From: Croceicoccus sp.
GTDB lineage: Bacteria; Pseudomonadota; Alphaproteobacteria; Sphingomonadales; Sphingomonadaceae
Direction: 5' to 3'
Length of the DNA stretch: 12,031 nucleotides
Assembly (NCBI GenBank): GCA_029936705.1
Contig: JAPYSD010000052.1
Coordinates: 1 to 12,031 of the forward strand
Positions 7,542 to 12,031 of this stretch are shown here, in pieces. Position 1 is the first letter of the stretch. Each line of letters starts with the position of its first letter. Under the pieces are notes generated by a model that was given only the letters and a program-made list of their open reading frames with translations, did no database searches and was not told the DNA's origin. The translations under genes were made by a program, and so were the position numbers.

Positions 7542-7990
7542 CGCGCCATTGCCTTGATGTGTTCGGGAAGGTTGTGGTTGTAGCATTTCTTTTCGTAGAG
7601 GCCGGAAATGCGCCAGCCGTTCTGGGTGCGGCGGAACTGGTGGATGTACCACAGGCCGAAGAAGATTGTCTGGGGCTGCCCATCATCGCCGGGAACGACC
7701 ATCGGGTTTGTGCAGACCGACCGCGTTTCGCAGCGATCACCGTCAAAGCTGTATTGCGTGGTCGAAACCGCATGCTGCGACATCGGCACGGGCCCAAGAC
7801 TGGCTGCGAGGAACGACTTAATATCGGCCAGCGAACCTTTGACGCCGACCATTTCGCTATAGTCGATTACGGCATCATCAGTGAAATAGCCGTCAAGGGC
7901 ATCGAAGTCCTTGTTGTCCACGGCATAGCAATATCCCACCATCAGGTCCTGAATCTCGAACCTGTCCGACATTTCTTCGATCGAAAGCAC
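7538..7990 (-). CDS. SnoaL-like / NTF2-fold protein (SnoaL_4 type), first gene of the PQQ dehydrogenase operon
   Basis: A 150-residue protein with the NTF2-like cone fold pattern: N-terminal helix (EEMSDRFEIQDLMVGYCYAVDNKDFDALDGYFTDDAVIDY, residues 5-44), a helix with GSLADIKSFLAASL, then the strands STTQYSFDGDRCETRSVC, FFGLWYIHQFRRTQNGWRISG and a short tail. Tyr20, Asp25, Asp43 and Tyr44 line the expected pocket. The fold covers ketosteroid isomerase, SnoaL cyclase, scytalone dehydratase and ring-hydroxylating dioxygenase beta subunits; no oxygenase alpha subunit is nearby, so an isomerase, dehydratase or cyclase is more likely (inference). I chose GTG 7990 over ATG 7972 because a good AAGGGAG site (minus strand, 7997-8003) sits six bases before it. 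Its stop overlaps the start of the membrane protein gene. It heads the operon and faces the second SnoaL-like gene across a shared control region. Confidence 0.88.
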   Translation of the reverse strand: MLSIEEMSDRFEIQDLMVGYCYAVDNKDFDALDGYFTDDAVIDYSEMVGVKGSLADIKSFLAASLGPVPMSQHAVSTTQYSFDGDRCETRSVCTNPMVVPGDDGQPQTIFFGLWYIHQFRRTQNGWRISGLYEKKCYNHNLPEHIKAMAR

Positions 7991-7996
7991 GGCAGT

Positions 7997-8003
7997 CTCC
8001 CTT
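7997..8003 (-). promoter_or_regulatory. Ribosome binding site supporting the GTG start at 7990
   Basis: On the minus strand the sequence AAGGGAG lies six bases before the GTG codon. It favours GTG 7990 over the internal ATG at 7972, which has no comparable site. Confidence 0.6.
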
Positions 8004-8172
8004 CTGTCCGCTTATGCCACATGAATGTGCGGGTAATCGCCGGTCTGTTCCTGCCGATTGGTAGGTTGCAGACCGCAGCATGGAATTGAAAAGGGCCGCG
8101 ATCGACGGCCGTATCCCTCTTCGGGCCTGGTCAGACGTATCCCTACGCTGCAAGATCGCAGCTCGACATAAT

Positions 8173-8178
8173 GGAGAG
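8173..8178 (+). promoter_or_regulatory. Strong ribosome binding site of the plus-strand SnoaL-like gene
   Basis: GGAGAG followed by five T and the ATG at 8184, an accessible A/T-rich spacing. It fixes the start and, together with codon bias, suggests strong expression. Confidence 0.75.
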
Positions 8179-8183
8179 TTTTT

Positions 8184-8714
8184 ATGGCTGGACGGATCCC
8201 GCCCTTCACACTGGATGATTTCAAGCTTTCGCCCGAAAAGCGTGCCGAGATTTGCGAAGGCCTGACCGAACGTCAAACGTTCATGGTCAACCAGTGGATG
8301 AACCTGCACGACAAGCTGAACGTAGGCGACTGGTCCGGATTCGACGAGTTCATGGACAAGGACAAGATGACCTACGACAATCCGAACCGGCCCGATCTGG
8401 GGACGTTCGAAGAGTGGAACAGCTCGCCCCGCGCGCTTTTCACTACGTTCCCGCCGTCGGTCTACCGCACGCTCAAGGCATGGGGCCGTGGCGACGACGA
8501 GATCTGCGTCCTGTGCCACCACCACGGCAAGCACACGGGCGGCCCCTACATGGGTGTTCAGCCGACGGGCAATCAGCTCGACGTGCTCTGGTTCAGCTGG
8601 ATCAAGTTCGACGGCGACAAGATCGTGCACATCTATTCCATCTCGGACGTGCTTTCGATGCTGATCGACCTTGAAGTGATCGAGGCTCCGCAGCCGGTCG
8701 ATCCCTACAAGTAA
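8184..8714 (+). CDS. SnoaL-like polyketide cyclase/NTF2-fold family protein, single-gene unit
   Basis: A 176-residue cytoplasmic protein. An N-terminal helical extension (11-47) leads into the NTF2-like domain: GDWSGFDEFMDKDKMTY (48-64), EEWNSSPRALFTTFP (76-90), then strands YRTLKAWGRGDDEICVLCHHHGKHTGG (94-120), VQPTGNQLDVLWFSWIKFDGDKIVHIY (125-151) and helix SDVLSMLIDL (154-163). The G-x-P/Q-PTG turn and the following Asp155 match the SnoaL/ester cyclase group, where an aspartate at that place is the catalytic acid/base; family function is aldol-type ring closure or related enolate chemistry. The run CHHH (111-114) plus His117 is unusual. All ten lysines are AAG and all phenylalanines TTC, more biased than in neighbouring genes, suggesting high expression. 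It has its own ribosome binding site and terminator and is divergent from another SnoaL-like gene. Substrate unknown. Confidence 0.87.
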   Translation: MAGRIPPFTLDDFKLSPEKRAEICEGLTERQTFMVNQWMNLHDKLNVGDWSGFDEFMDKDKMTYDNPNRPDLGTFEEWNSSPRALFTTFPPSVYRTLKAWGRGDDEICVLCHHHGKHTGGPYMGVQPTGNQLDVLWFSWIKFDGDKIVHIYSISDVLSMLIDLEVIEAPQPVDPYK

Positions 8715-8727
8715 GGCAGCGCCAGTC

Positions 8728-8771
8728 ATGACGCGAAAGGGGGGCAATTCTGCCCCCCTTTTTCGCGTCAT
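8728..8771. terminator. Bidirectional rho-independent terminator between convergent genes
   Basis: A long hairpin: left arm ATGACGCGAAAGGGGGGCA (8728-8746), loop ATTC (8747-8750), right arm 8751-8771. Arms pair fully except for two extra T in the right arm (five T opposite three A). The stem has six consecutive G:C pairs followed by A/T tracts on each side, so it can stop transcription from the plus-strand SnoaL-like gene (stop 8714) and from the minus-strand SDR gene (stop 8796). Confidence 0.88.
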
Positions 8772-8795
8772 AGCGCGACCGGCCGCGTCGCTGGG

Positions 8796-9548
8796 TTAGA
8801 GGCTGAAACCGCCATCCACGATGATCGTCTGGCCAGTAATATACGACGCCCGGTCCGAGGCGAGGAAGCGAACCGCTTCAGCCACGTCCTCACCGTTGCC
8901 AAAGCGGCGCAGGGCGATCGTCTTCTTCTGCTGTTCCCAGATTTCAGGCGTGTAGAGCCTCTTGACGAATTCTGCGCCAAGGCCGGCGTCGATGATTCCG
9001 GGCGCCACCATATTGGCGCGGATACCAAACTTGCCTTCTTCCTTGGCGATTGCGCGGCCCAGCGCTTCCATGCCTGCCTTGGGAACCGAAGATAGCGCAT
9101 CGCCGGGCGGGAAGGTGTAGTTTGCGACCGACACAACGATCACGAAATTACCGCTTCCTTGCTGGCGGAACACGGGCAGTGCTGCTGCAACGACGCGCAT
9201 CAGGCCGAGCAATTCGGTCTCGATCACCTCGCGCCACTGGGGTTCCTCAATCCGGCTGACGAAAGGCTGTTCGATGGCGACACCCGATGCGAATACCACC
9301 GCATCGATCCGCCCAAAATGATCACTCGCCGCCGCGATAGCCGAACTCACGGACACAGGCTCGGTCAGGTCGCACGGCACCGGCCAGCCCTCGCAGAATT
9401 CCGGCAATTGAGTGGCAAGCTCTTCAGCGGCCGATTTGTTCGAGCGATAGGAAAGCGCAATCCCATCAAAATCCTGCGCAAGTGCGTGCGCGCAGGCCCG
9501 GCCGAGGCCACCGGTCGCGCCGATGACGAATGCTGTCCTCCCGCTCAT
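8796..9548 (-). CDS. SDR family protein lacking the catalytic tyrosine
   Basis: A 250-residue protein with the full SDR Rossmann layout: cofactor loop GATGGLGRA (10-18), YRSN (34-37), CDL at 59-61, and the C-terminal ITGQTIIVDGGFSL (237-250). The active site is altered. Where classical SDRs have NNAG it has FASG (86-89); the active-site Asn is Glu112 (TELLG); Ser140 and Lys157 remain; the YxxxK tyrosine is Ser153 (SSVPK). Read directly from the bases, codon 153 is TCT, one change from TAT. It should still bind NAD(P) but is unlikely to do normal hydride transfer with proton relay; a binding, scaffold, lyase or remodelled catalytic role is possible. The ATG overlaps the hydrolase stop (ATGA). 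It is the last gene of its operon, followed by the bidirectional terminator. The fold is certain; activity is uncertain. Confidence 0.9.
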   Translation of the reverse strand: MSGRTAFVIGATGGLGRACAHALAQDFDGIALSYRSNKSAAEELATQLPEFCEGWPVPCDLTEPVSVSSAIAAASDHFGRIDAVVFASGVAIEQPFVSRIEEPQWREVIETELLGLMRVVAAALPVFRQQGSGNFVIVVSVANYTFPPGDALSSVPKAGMEALGRAIAKEEGKFGIRANMVAPGIIDAGLGAEFVKRLYTPEIWEQQKKTIALRRFGNGEDVAEAVRFLASDRASYITGQTIIVDGGFSL

Positions 9549-10438
9549 CCGGCGGCATCCGCAGAAACGCGAGCCAGCTGATCGAGCAGTTTTGCTGCGA
9601 ATTCGTCATTGCGGTCGGCGGTGAACATGTGGCCCACGCCTTTCGCGATCAGCACTTCAAGCTGGGGAGCAAGCTTCTGGAAACGCGCTGTATTATCGTC
9701 ATGAACCAAGTGGCTTAGTTCCGCACGGACCATGACGACAGGCGAAGAAACGCGTGCCGCCGCTGCGAGTACCGCCTCGTTCTCACTGGCGGGGTGGAGG
9801 AATTCGTCCTTGCCGGTCGCAGGGTCCCAGTGCCAGTGCCATCGCCCGGCAGGATCCTGCCTCATGGAACGGCCAAGGCGCGATGCATCGTCGATGCGGG
9901 GTTGCTCCAGATGGAGGGCCAGTGCGTCTGCAGCCGCATCGAGACTTGGATAGCCATCCGCTCCCTCGGCAAAGAATCGGCGGATTCCGTCAATCGCGTG
10001 ATTGGGCATGTCCGGCGCGACATCGGCCAGCATGATCAGCCGCACTTTTTCGGGATGGCGCGATCCGGCGATCAGCGAGGCCTGCCCTCCACGAGACGCG
10101 CCGACGAGCACTACGTGATGGTCGAACTGATCGAGCAGGCTTCCGACATCTCGGGCAAATGCGTCGACATGATAATCGCCATCCGCCGCCCAGTCGCTTT
10201 CGCCATGGCCGCGCAGGTCGAACGCAATACCGTAATAGCCCGCCTCGCCAACCTTGCGGGCAGAGCCCCGCCATGAGCTGCGGCTTTGGCCTCCGCCATG
10301 GAAAAAGAGGACGGGCGGAGCCTGCGGGTCGCCAAAGGCTTCACCCGCAAGCTCCAGGCCGTCCCCCTGATATCTGACTTTCGTGCCGTACAATTTAGGC
10401 GGATACAGGCACGGTTTCGGCGTGGCTCGGGTGTTCAC
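9545..10438 (-). CDS. Alpha/beta hydrolase
   Basis: An alpha/beta-fold hydrolase of about 297 residues if started at GTG 10438. Motifs in order: beta-strand VLFFHGGGQS (oxyanion region), DLRGHGESDW, the nucleophile elbow GASRGG with Ser115, a cap region rich in helix (about 140-220), and GVGHMF with catalytic His270. The usual acid position after strand 6 (typically S-D or S-E in VRGxxSDxV) reads SHLV here, so the acid may be one of the following aspartates (HDDN). Possible reactions are ester, lactone, thioester or C-C bond hydrolysis. The start is uncertain. GTG 10438 has AAGGGA four bases upstream but overlaps the VOC gene by 44 bp. TTG 10393, just after the VOC stop, gives 282 residues and begins right before the first strand. 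Upstream ATG codons (10471-10501) would overlap too far. Its stop overlaps the SDR start. Confidence 0.86.
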   Translation of the reverse strand: MNTRATPKPCLYPPKLYGTKVRYQGDGLELAGEAFGDPQAPPVLFFHGGGQSRSSWRGSARKVGEAGYYGIAFDLRGHGESDWAADGDYHVDAFARDVGSLLDQFDHHVVLVGASRGGQASLIAGSRHPEKVRLIMLADVAPDMPNHAIDGIRRFFAEGADGYPSLDAAADALALHLEQPRIDDASRLGRSMRQDPAGRWHWHWDPATGKDEFLHPASENEAVLAAAARVSSPVVMVRAELSHLVHDDNTARFQKLAPQLEVLIAKGVGHMFTADRNDEFAAKLLDQLARVSADAAG

Positions 10439-10943
10439 CCGGTCCCTTGTAGGTGAACTTGCCGGGCGCATGGTGCCATTTGCCGTCATCGCGGCTTTCA
10501 TACGGGGATGCCACTTCGATCAGGCAGCCATGGGTGCTCTTGGGGCCCACCCAGCTCCACTTCTGCCAGGTCATGTCGGGATCGTTGAACGTTTCGCCGT
10601 CTCCGGGAAGATGCAGGCCTTCGGCCTTCATTTTTTCCATGGCGGCGGGGACATCATCGGTGCTGAAGCACAGATGGTGGACATGCTCACCAACCTTGTC
10701 GAGCCGCTTGCCGAGCGGAGTTCCGGGTGCGGGCTGGATGAACTGGATCTCGGTCGAATATTCATTGACGAAGGTGGCCCATTTCATGCCGGCATCGTCG
10801 CCGCTCGAAAATTCGTCATATTTCACGATCGGCTTTTCAAGCGATTGCGGATCGAGCACGCGAAGGATTTTCGTCCAGTCCTCGATCGCCTGATCGAGGT
10901 CGCGGACGACCATGCATACATGGGCAAAGGGACCGCTGGGCAT
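10395..10943 (-). CDS. VOC family (glyoxalase/methylmalonyl-CoA epimerase-like) protein
   Basis: A 182-residue vicinal-oxygen-chelate protein with two beta-alpha-beta-beta-beta units. The metal ligands can be placed: His8 (FAHVCMVV), Glu65 (STEIQFI), His90 (HVHHLCF) and Glu143 (CLIEVAS), the same arrangement as in methylmalonyl-CoA epimerase and glyoxalase I, so it should bind a divalent metal. The pattern VRDLDQAIEDW (13-23) and STDDVPAAMEKMKAEG (94-109) is typical of the epimerase-like branch. Residues 147-182 form an extra charged tail. It may epimerise, isomerise or cleave an acyl-CoA or enolisable intermediate between the MaoC hydratase and hydrolase steps (inference). A clear AAGGAG (minus strand, 10951-10956) lies seven bases before the ATG. 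The hydratase gene ends 16 bases upstream. Confidence 0.88.
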   Translation of the reverse strand: MPSGPFAHVCMVVRDLDQAIEDWTKILRVLDPQSLEKPIVKYDEFSSGDDAGMKWATFVNEYSTEIQFIQPAPGTPLGKRLDKVGEHVHHLCFSTDDVPAAMEKMKAEGLHLPGDGETFNDPDMTWQKWSWVGPKSTHGCLIEVASPYESRDDGKWHHAPGKFTYKGPGEHPSHAETVPVSA

Positions 10944-10959
10944 TGTTGTTCTCCTTGAA

Positions 10960-11361
10960 TTAGATCAAAATCGTGGCGGTGCCGGCGTTGACAGTGCCGC
11001 GCCCGTCCACATCGAGCTTGAGATCGCAGGTGACGCGATTGCCTTCGACAGAGGTTACCTCGCCCGAAGCAATGACGCGGTCGCCTTCGTAGACATTGTC
11101 GAGAAAACGCGAATCCATCGTCTCGATCCGGCAACCGGGAAAGGCCGTCATCAGCATGTTCATCATATAGGCAACGTTGATCGGACCCTGATTGATCCGC
11201 TTGTTACCAAGCCCTTTGGCCTTCACGACCTCTACATCGAGGTGGATCGGGTTGGGGTCGGCAAGAAATACCGACCAGTCGCGCATGGCGTCAGGGCTGA
11301 CCGTTTCGATCACGAAGGGAGGAAGCGTGTATCCCGCCTTGATGTCTGCTGAAACGCTCAT
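10960..11361 (-). CDS. MaoC-like hot-dog hydratase, catalytic subunit (HadB-like)
   Basis: A 133-residue single hot-dog protein. The hydratase motif is LADPNPIHLD (33-42) with the catalytic Asp35 and His40, followed by the glycine-turn segment NQGPINVAYM (57-66) that caps the hot-dog helix. Such subunits hydrate trans-2-enoyl thioesters to (R)-3-hydroxyacyl thioesters or run the reverse dehydration. The ATG overlaps the stop of the partner hot-dog gene (ATGA), and AAGGAG (11370-11375, minus strand) lies eight bases upstream, so I start here. The same frame stays open to 11616, but only as a shadow of the upstream gene. The pairing with a non-catalytic hot-dog protein parallels mycobacterial HadAB and the steroid side-chain hydratase ChsH1-ChsH2. 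Together they most likely form a heterodimer acting after the acyl-CoA dehydrogenase. Confidence 0.9.
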   Translation of the reverse strand: MSVSADIKAGYTLPPFVIETVSPDAMRDWSVFLADPNPIHLDVEVVKAKGLGNKRINQGPINVAYMMNMLMTAFPGCRIETMDSRFLDNVYEGDRVIASGEVTSVEGNRVTCDLKLDVDGRGTVNAGTATILI

Positions 11362-11819
11362 GCGGCAAGCTCCTTGCGCGGCAGGACCCAGACATTGTCC
11401 GTTTCCAGGACGGCATCGCCGCCTGCAGCCGGATGCAGGCGAAGGCGATAGGTGAGGACGTCCATCACGCCCAGCTTGCGGCTCTTCTTGCGCACGAGGC
11501 TGAGGATTTCGCCGGTAACCCGATAATCCTGCCCGACCATAAGCTGTCCTGCAAAGCGAACACCGGACGAACCCATCATCGGGCCGTCTTCCACGTCGAA
11601 TTCGCAAGTCTCGCACACGCCGCCCACGGTCTTGCCCATGGCGACCTGCGTGGCGATGTAGTAATAGATCGGATGCGCACTGCCGTCAGTCGCGGGCTGC
11701 ATGCCCGTCGACCGGCATAGCGCCGCATTCTCGTCCGCGGCGATCGAGAATATCGCAGTTCCATCCAGCGAAGTGCCAGCGACATCGGGGGCAGGGGGAA
11801 ATTCTTCCATTTGCTCCAT
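11358..11819 (-). CDS. FAS1-like dehydratase/MaoC N-terminal hot-dog subunit, non-catalytic (HadA-like)
   Basis: A 153-residue hot-dog protein. After a short acidic start it has strand TAIFSIAADENAALCRSTG (21-39), the conserved AHPIYYYIA (48-56), VRFAGQLMVGQDYRVTGEIL (87-106) and a last strand pair reaching NVWVLPRK (142-149). It lacks the D-x-N-P-x-H catalytic motif found in the next gene, as expected for the substrate-binding half of a two-subunit hydratase. Cys69 and Cys72 form a CxxC whose role is unknown. The acyl-CoA dehydrogenase stop lies two bases before ATG 11819. A second ATG three codons in (11810) has better spacing from the upstream GAGG, so the start may be three residues later. 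It overlaps the catalytic subunit gene by 4 bp, which supports equal production of the two subunits. Confidence 0.87.
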   Translation of the reverse strand: MEQMEEFPPAPDVAGTSLDGTAIFSIAADENAALCRSTGMQPATDGSAHPIYYYIATQVAMGKTVGGVCETCEFDVEDGPMMGSSGVRFAGQLMVGQDYRVTGEILSLVRKKSRKLGVMDVLTYRLRLHPAAGGDAVLETDNVWVLPRKELAA

Positions 11820-11821
11820 CC

Positions 11822-12031
11822 TCAGAACGACCGGGGAAGGCCGAGATTCTCGGCGATCGAATTGCGCACCATCTCGTTCGAAATGGGCGTCATGCGCAGG
11901 ATGCGGTGGTCGCGCCAGTAACGCTGCATGTCGGTTTCGGCCGAATAGCCCATGCCGCCCATGATCTGGATACCCATGTCGGCGGCCTTTACCGCGTTTT
12001 CCGTGGCGACCATCTTCAGCATGTTCGCTTC
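11822..12031 (-). CDS. Acyl-CoA dehydrogenase, C-terminal end only (cut by right edge)
   Basis: The last 69 residues of an acyl-CoA dehydrogenase whose remainder lies right of the window. The C-terminal helical domain is recognisable from KMVATENAVKAADMGIQIMG, the flavin-contacting GGMGY (IMGGMGYSAETDMQRYWRD), and the closing helix. The place where many family members carry the EGT motif before the terminal helix reads TPISNEMVRNSIAENLG instead, a variant used in several branches. It forms an alpha,beta double bond on a CoA thioester and passes electrons to ETF, providing the enoyl-CoA for the downstream hot-dog pair. It is transcribed first among the visible genes of this operon, two bases before the next start. 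The family is firm; the subfamily and any heteromeric partner cannot be seen. Confidence 0.93.
   Translation of the reverse strand, partial: EANMLKMVATENAVKAADMGIQIMGGMGYSAETDMQRYWRDHRILRMTPISNEMVRNSIAENLGLPRSF

Larger units (their letters stand above)
7991..8183. promoter_or_regulatory. Divergent promoter/operator region with inverted and direct repeats
   Basis: A 193-bp gap between two outward-facing SnoaL-like genes, so it must contain both promoters. Three repeat structures are visible. CACAT-GA-ATGTG (8018-8029) is a perfect 5-bp-arm palindrome near the minus-strand gene. CGGTCTG (8041-8047) and CAGACCG (8069-8075) form a perfect 7-bp inverted repeat with a 21-base spacer. CGTATCCCT occurs twice as a direct repeat, at 8110-8118 and 8136-8144, 26 bp apart. 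TTGAAA (8086-8091) followed after 17 bases by CCGTAT (8109-8114) is a weak candidate promoter for the plus-strand gene. These are plausible regulator sites (GntR-, TetR- or MarR-sized), but no regulator gene lies in the window to pair with them. Confidence 0.45.

Noticed and set aside
7542..7652. N-terminal extension of the six-helix membrane protein
   Set aside because: The extra 37 codons lie inside the SnoaL-like gene and are proline/histidine/arginine-rich; ATG 7541 with the ATGA overlap is the better start.
8167..8172. CATAAT as a -10 box just before the SnoaL-like gene
   Set aside because: Transcription from it would begin at or after the ribosome binding site at 8173-8178, making that strong site useless.
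7893..8771. Minus-strand open frame of 292 codons running across the SnoaL-like gene and the divergent region
   Set aside because: It would span the terminator, the promoter region and the start of the other SnoaL-like gene; no domain is visible.
10439..10501. Upstream ATG starts for the alpha/beta hydrolase
   Set aside because: They overlap the VOC gene by 77-107 bases, lack ribosome binding sites and add residues with no family similarity.

Overview
The window is GC-rich with densely packed genes and many 4-bp ATGA/GTGA stop-start overlaps. It carries no tRNA, rRNA, CRISPR array, IS element or phage gene that I can see. The gene families (Sulfotransfer_3-type sulfotransferase with a DUF1214 partner, DHRS1-like SDR, SnoaL/NTF2-like proteins, membrane PQQ dehydrogenase, paired MaoC hot-dog proteins, acyl-CoA dehydrogenase) suggest a sphingomonad-type alphaproteobacterium (Novosphingobium/Sphingobium/Erythrobacter relatives). 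That placement rests on family recognition, not on a marker gene. The window reads as the middle of a catabolic accessory region for a hydrophobic, probably alicyclic, steroid- or terpenoid-like compound. The substrate cannot be read from the sequence.

Layout, left to right. (1) 1-317, minus: N-terminus of an FAD-dependent GMC alcohol oxidoreductase, running off the left edge. (2) 449-2748, plus: a two-gene unit of a PAPS-type sulfotransferase and a DUF1214 protein, overlapping by 4 bp. (3) 2759-7990, minus: a five-gene operon, in transcription order SnoaL-like protein, six-helix membrane protein (possibly AveC-like), membrane PQQ dehydrogenase, DHRS1-like SDR, and a tandem dimeric alpha-beta-barrel (EthD-like) protein. 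(4) 7991-8183: a divergent control region with inverted and direct repeats. (5) 8184-8714, plus: a single SnoaL-like gene with a strong ribosome binding site and biased codons. It ends at a strong hairpin terminator that also serves the convergent unit. (6) 8796 to the right edge, minus: a six-gene operon, in transcription order acyl-CoA dehydrogenase (C-terminus only), non-catalytic hot-dog subunit, catalytic MaoC-like hydratase, VOC protein, alpha/beta hydrolase, and an SDR that has lost its catalytic tyrosine.

Working model (inference). The GMC oxidoreductase, PQQ dehydrogenase and DHRS1-like SDR adjust the oxidation state of alcohol or ketone groups on the substrate. The acyl-CoA dehydrogenase and the hot-dog pair remove a side chain or open a ring by beta-oxidation-type chemistry on a CoA thioester. 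The alpha/beta hydrolase cleaves an ester, lactone or C-C bond. The SnoaL-like, EthD-like, VOC and possible AveC-like proteins provide isomerase, cyclase or lyase-type steps. No transporter, transcription regulator, CoA ligase, thiolase or PQQ biosynthesis gene lies in the window, so the pathway must extend beyond it. The least explained parts are the sulfotransferase/DUF1214 pair, the PQQ dehydrogenase operon with its membrane partner, and the Tyr-less SDR. No stretch longer than about 200 bases lacks a gene.
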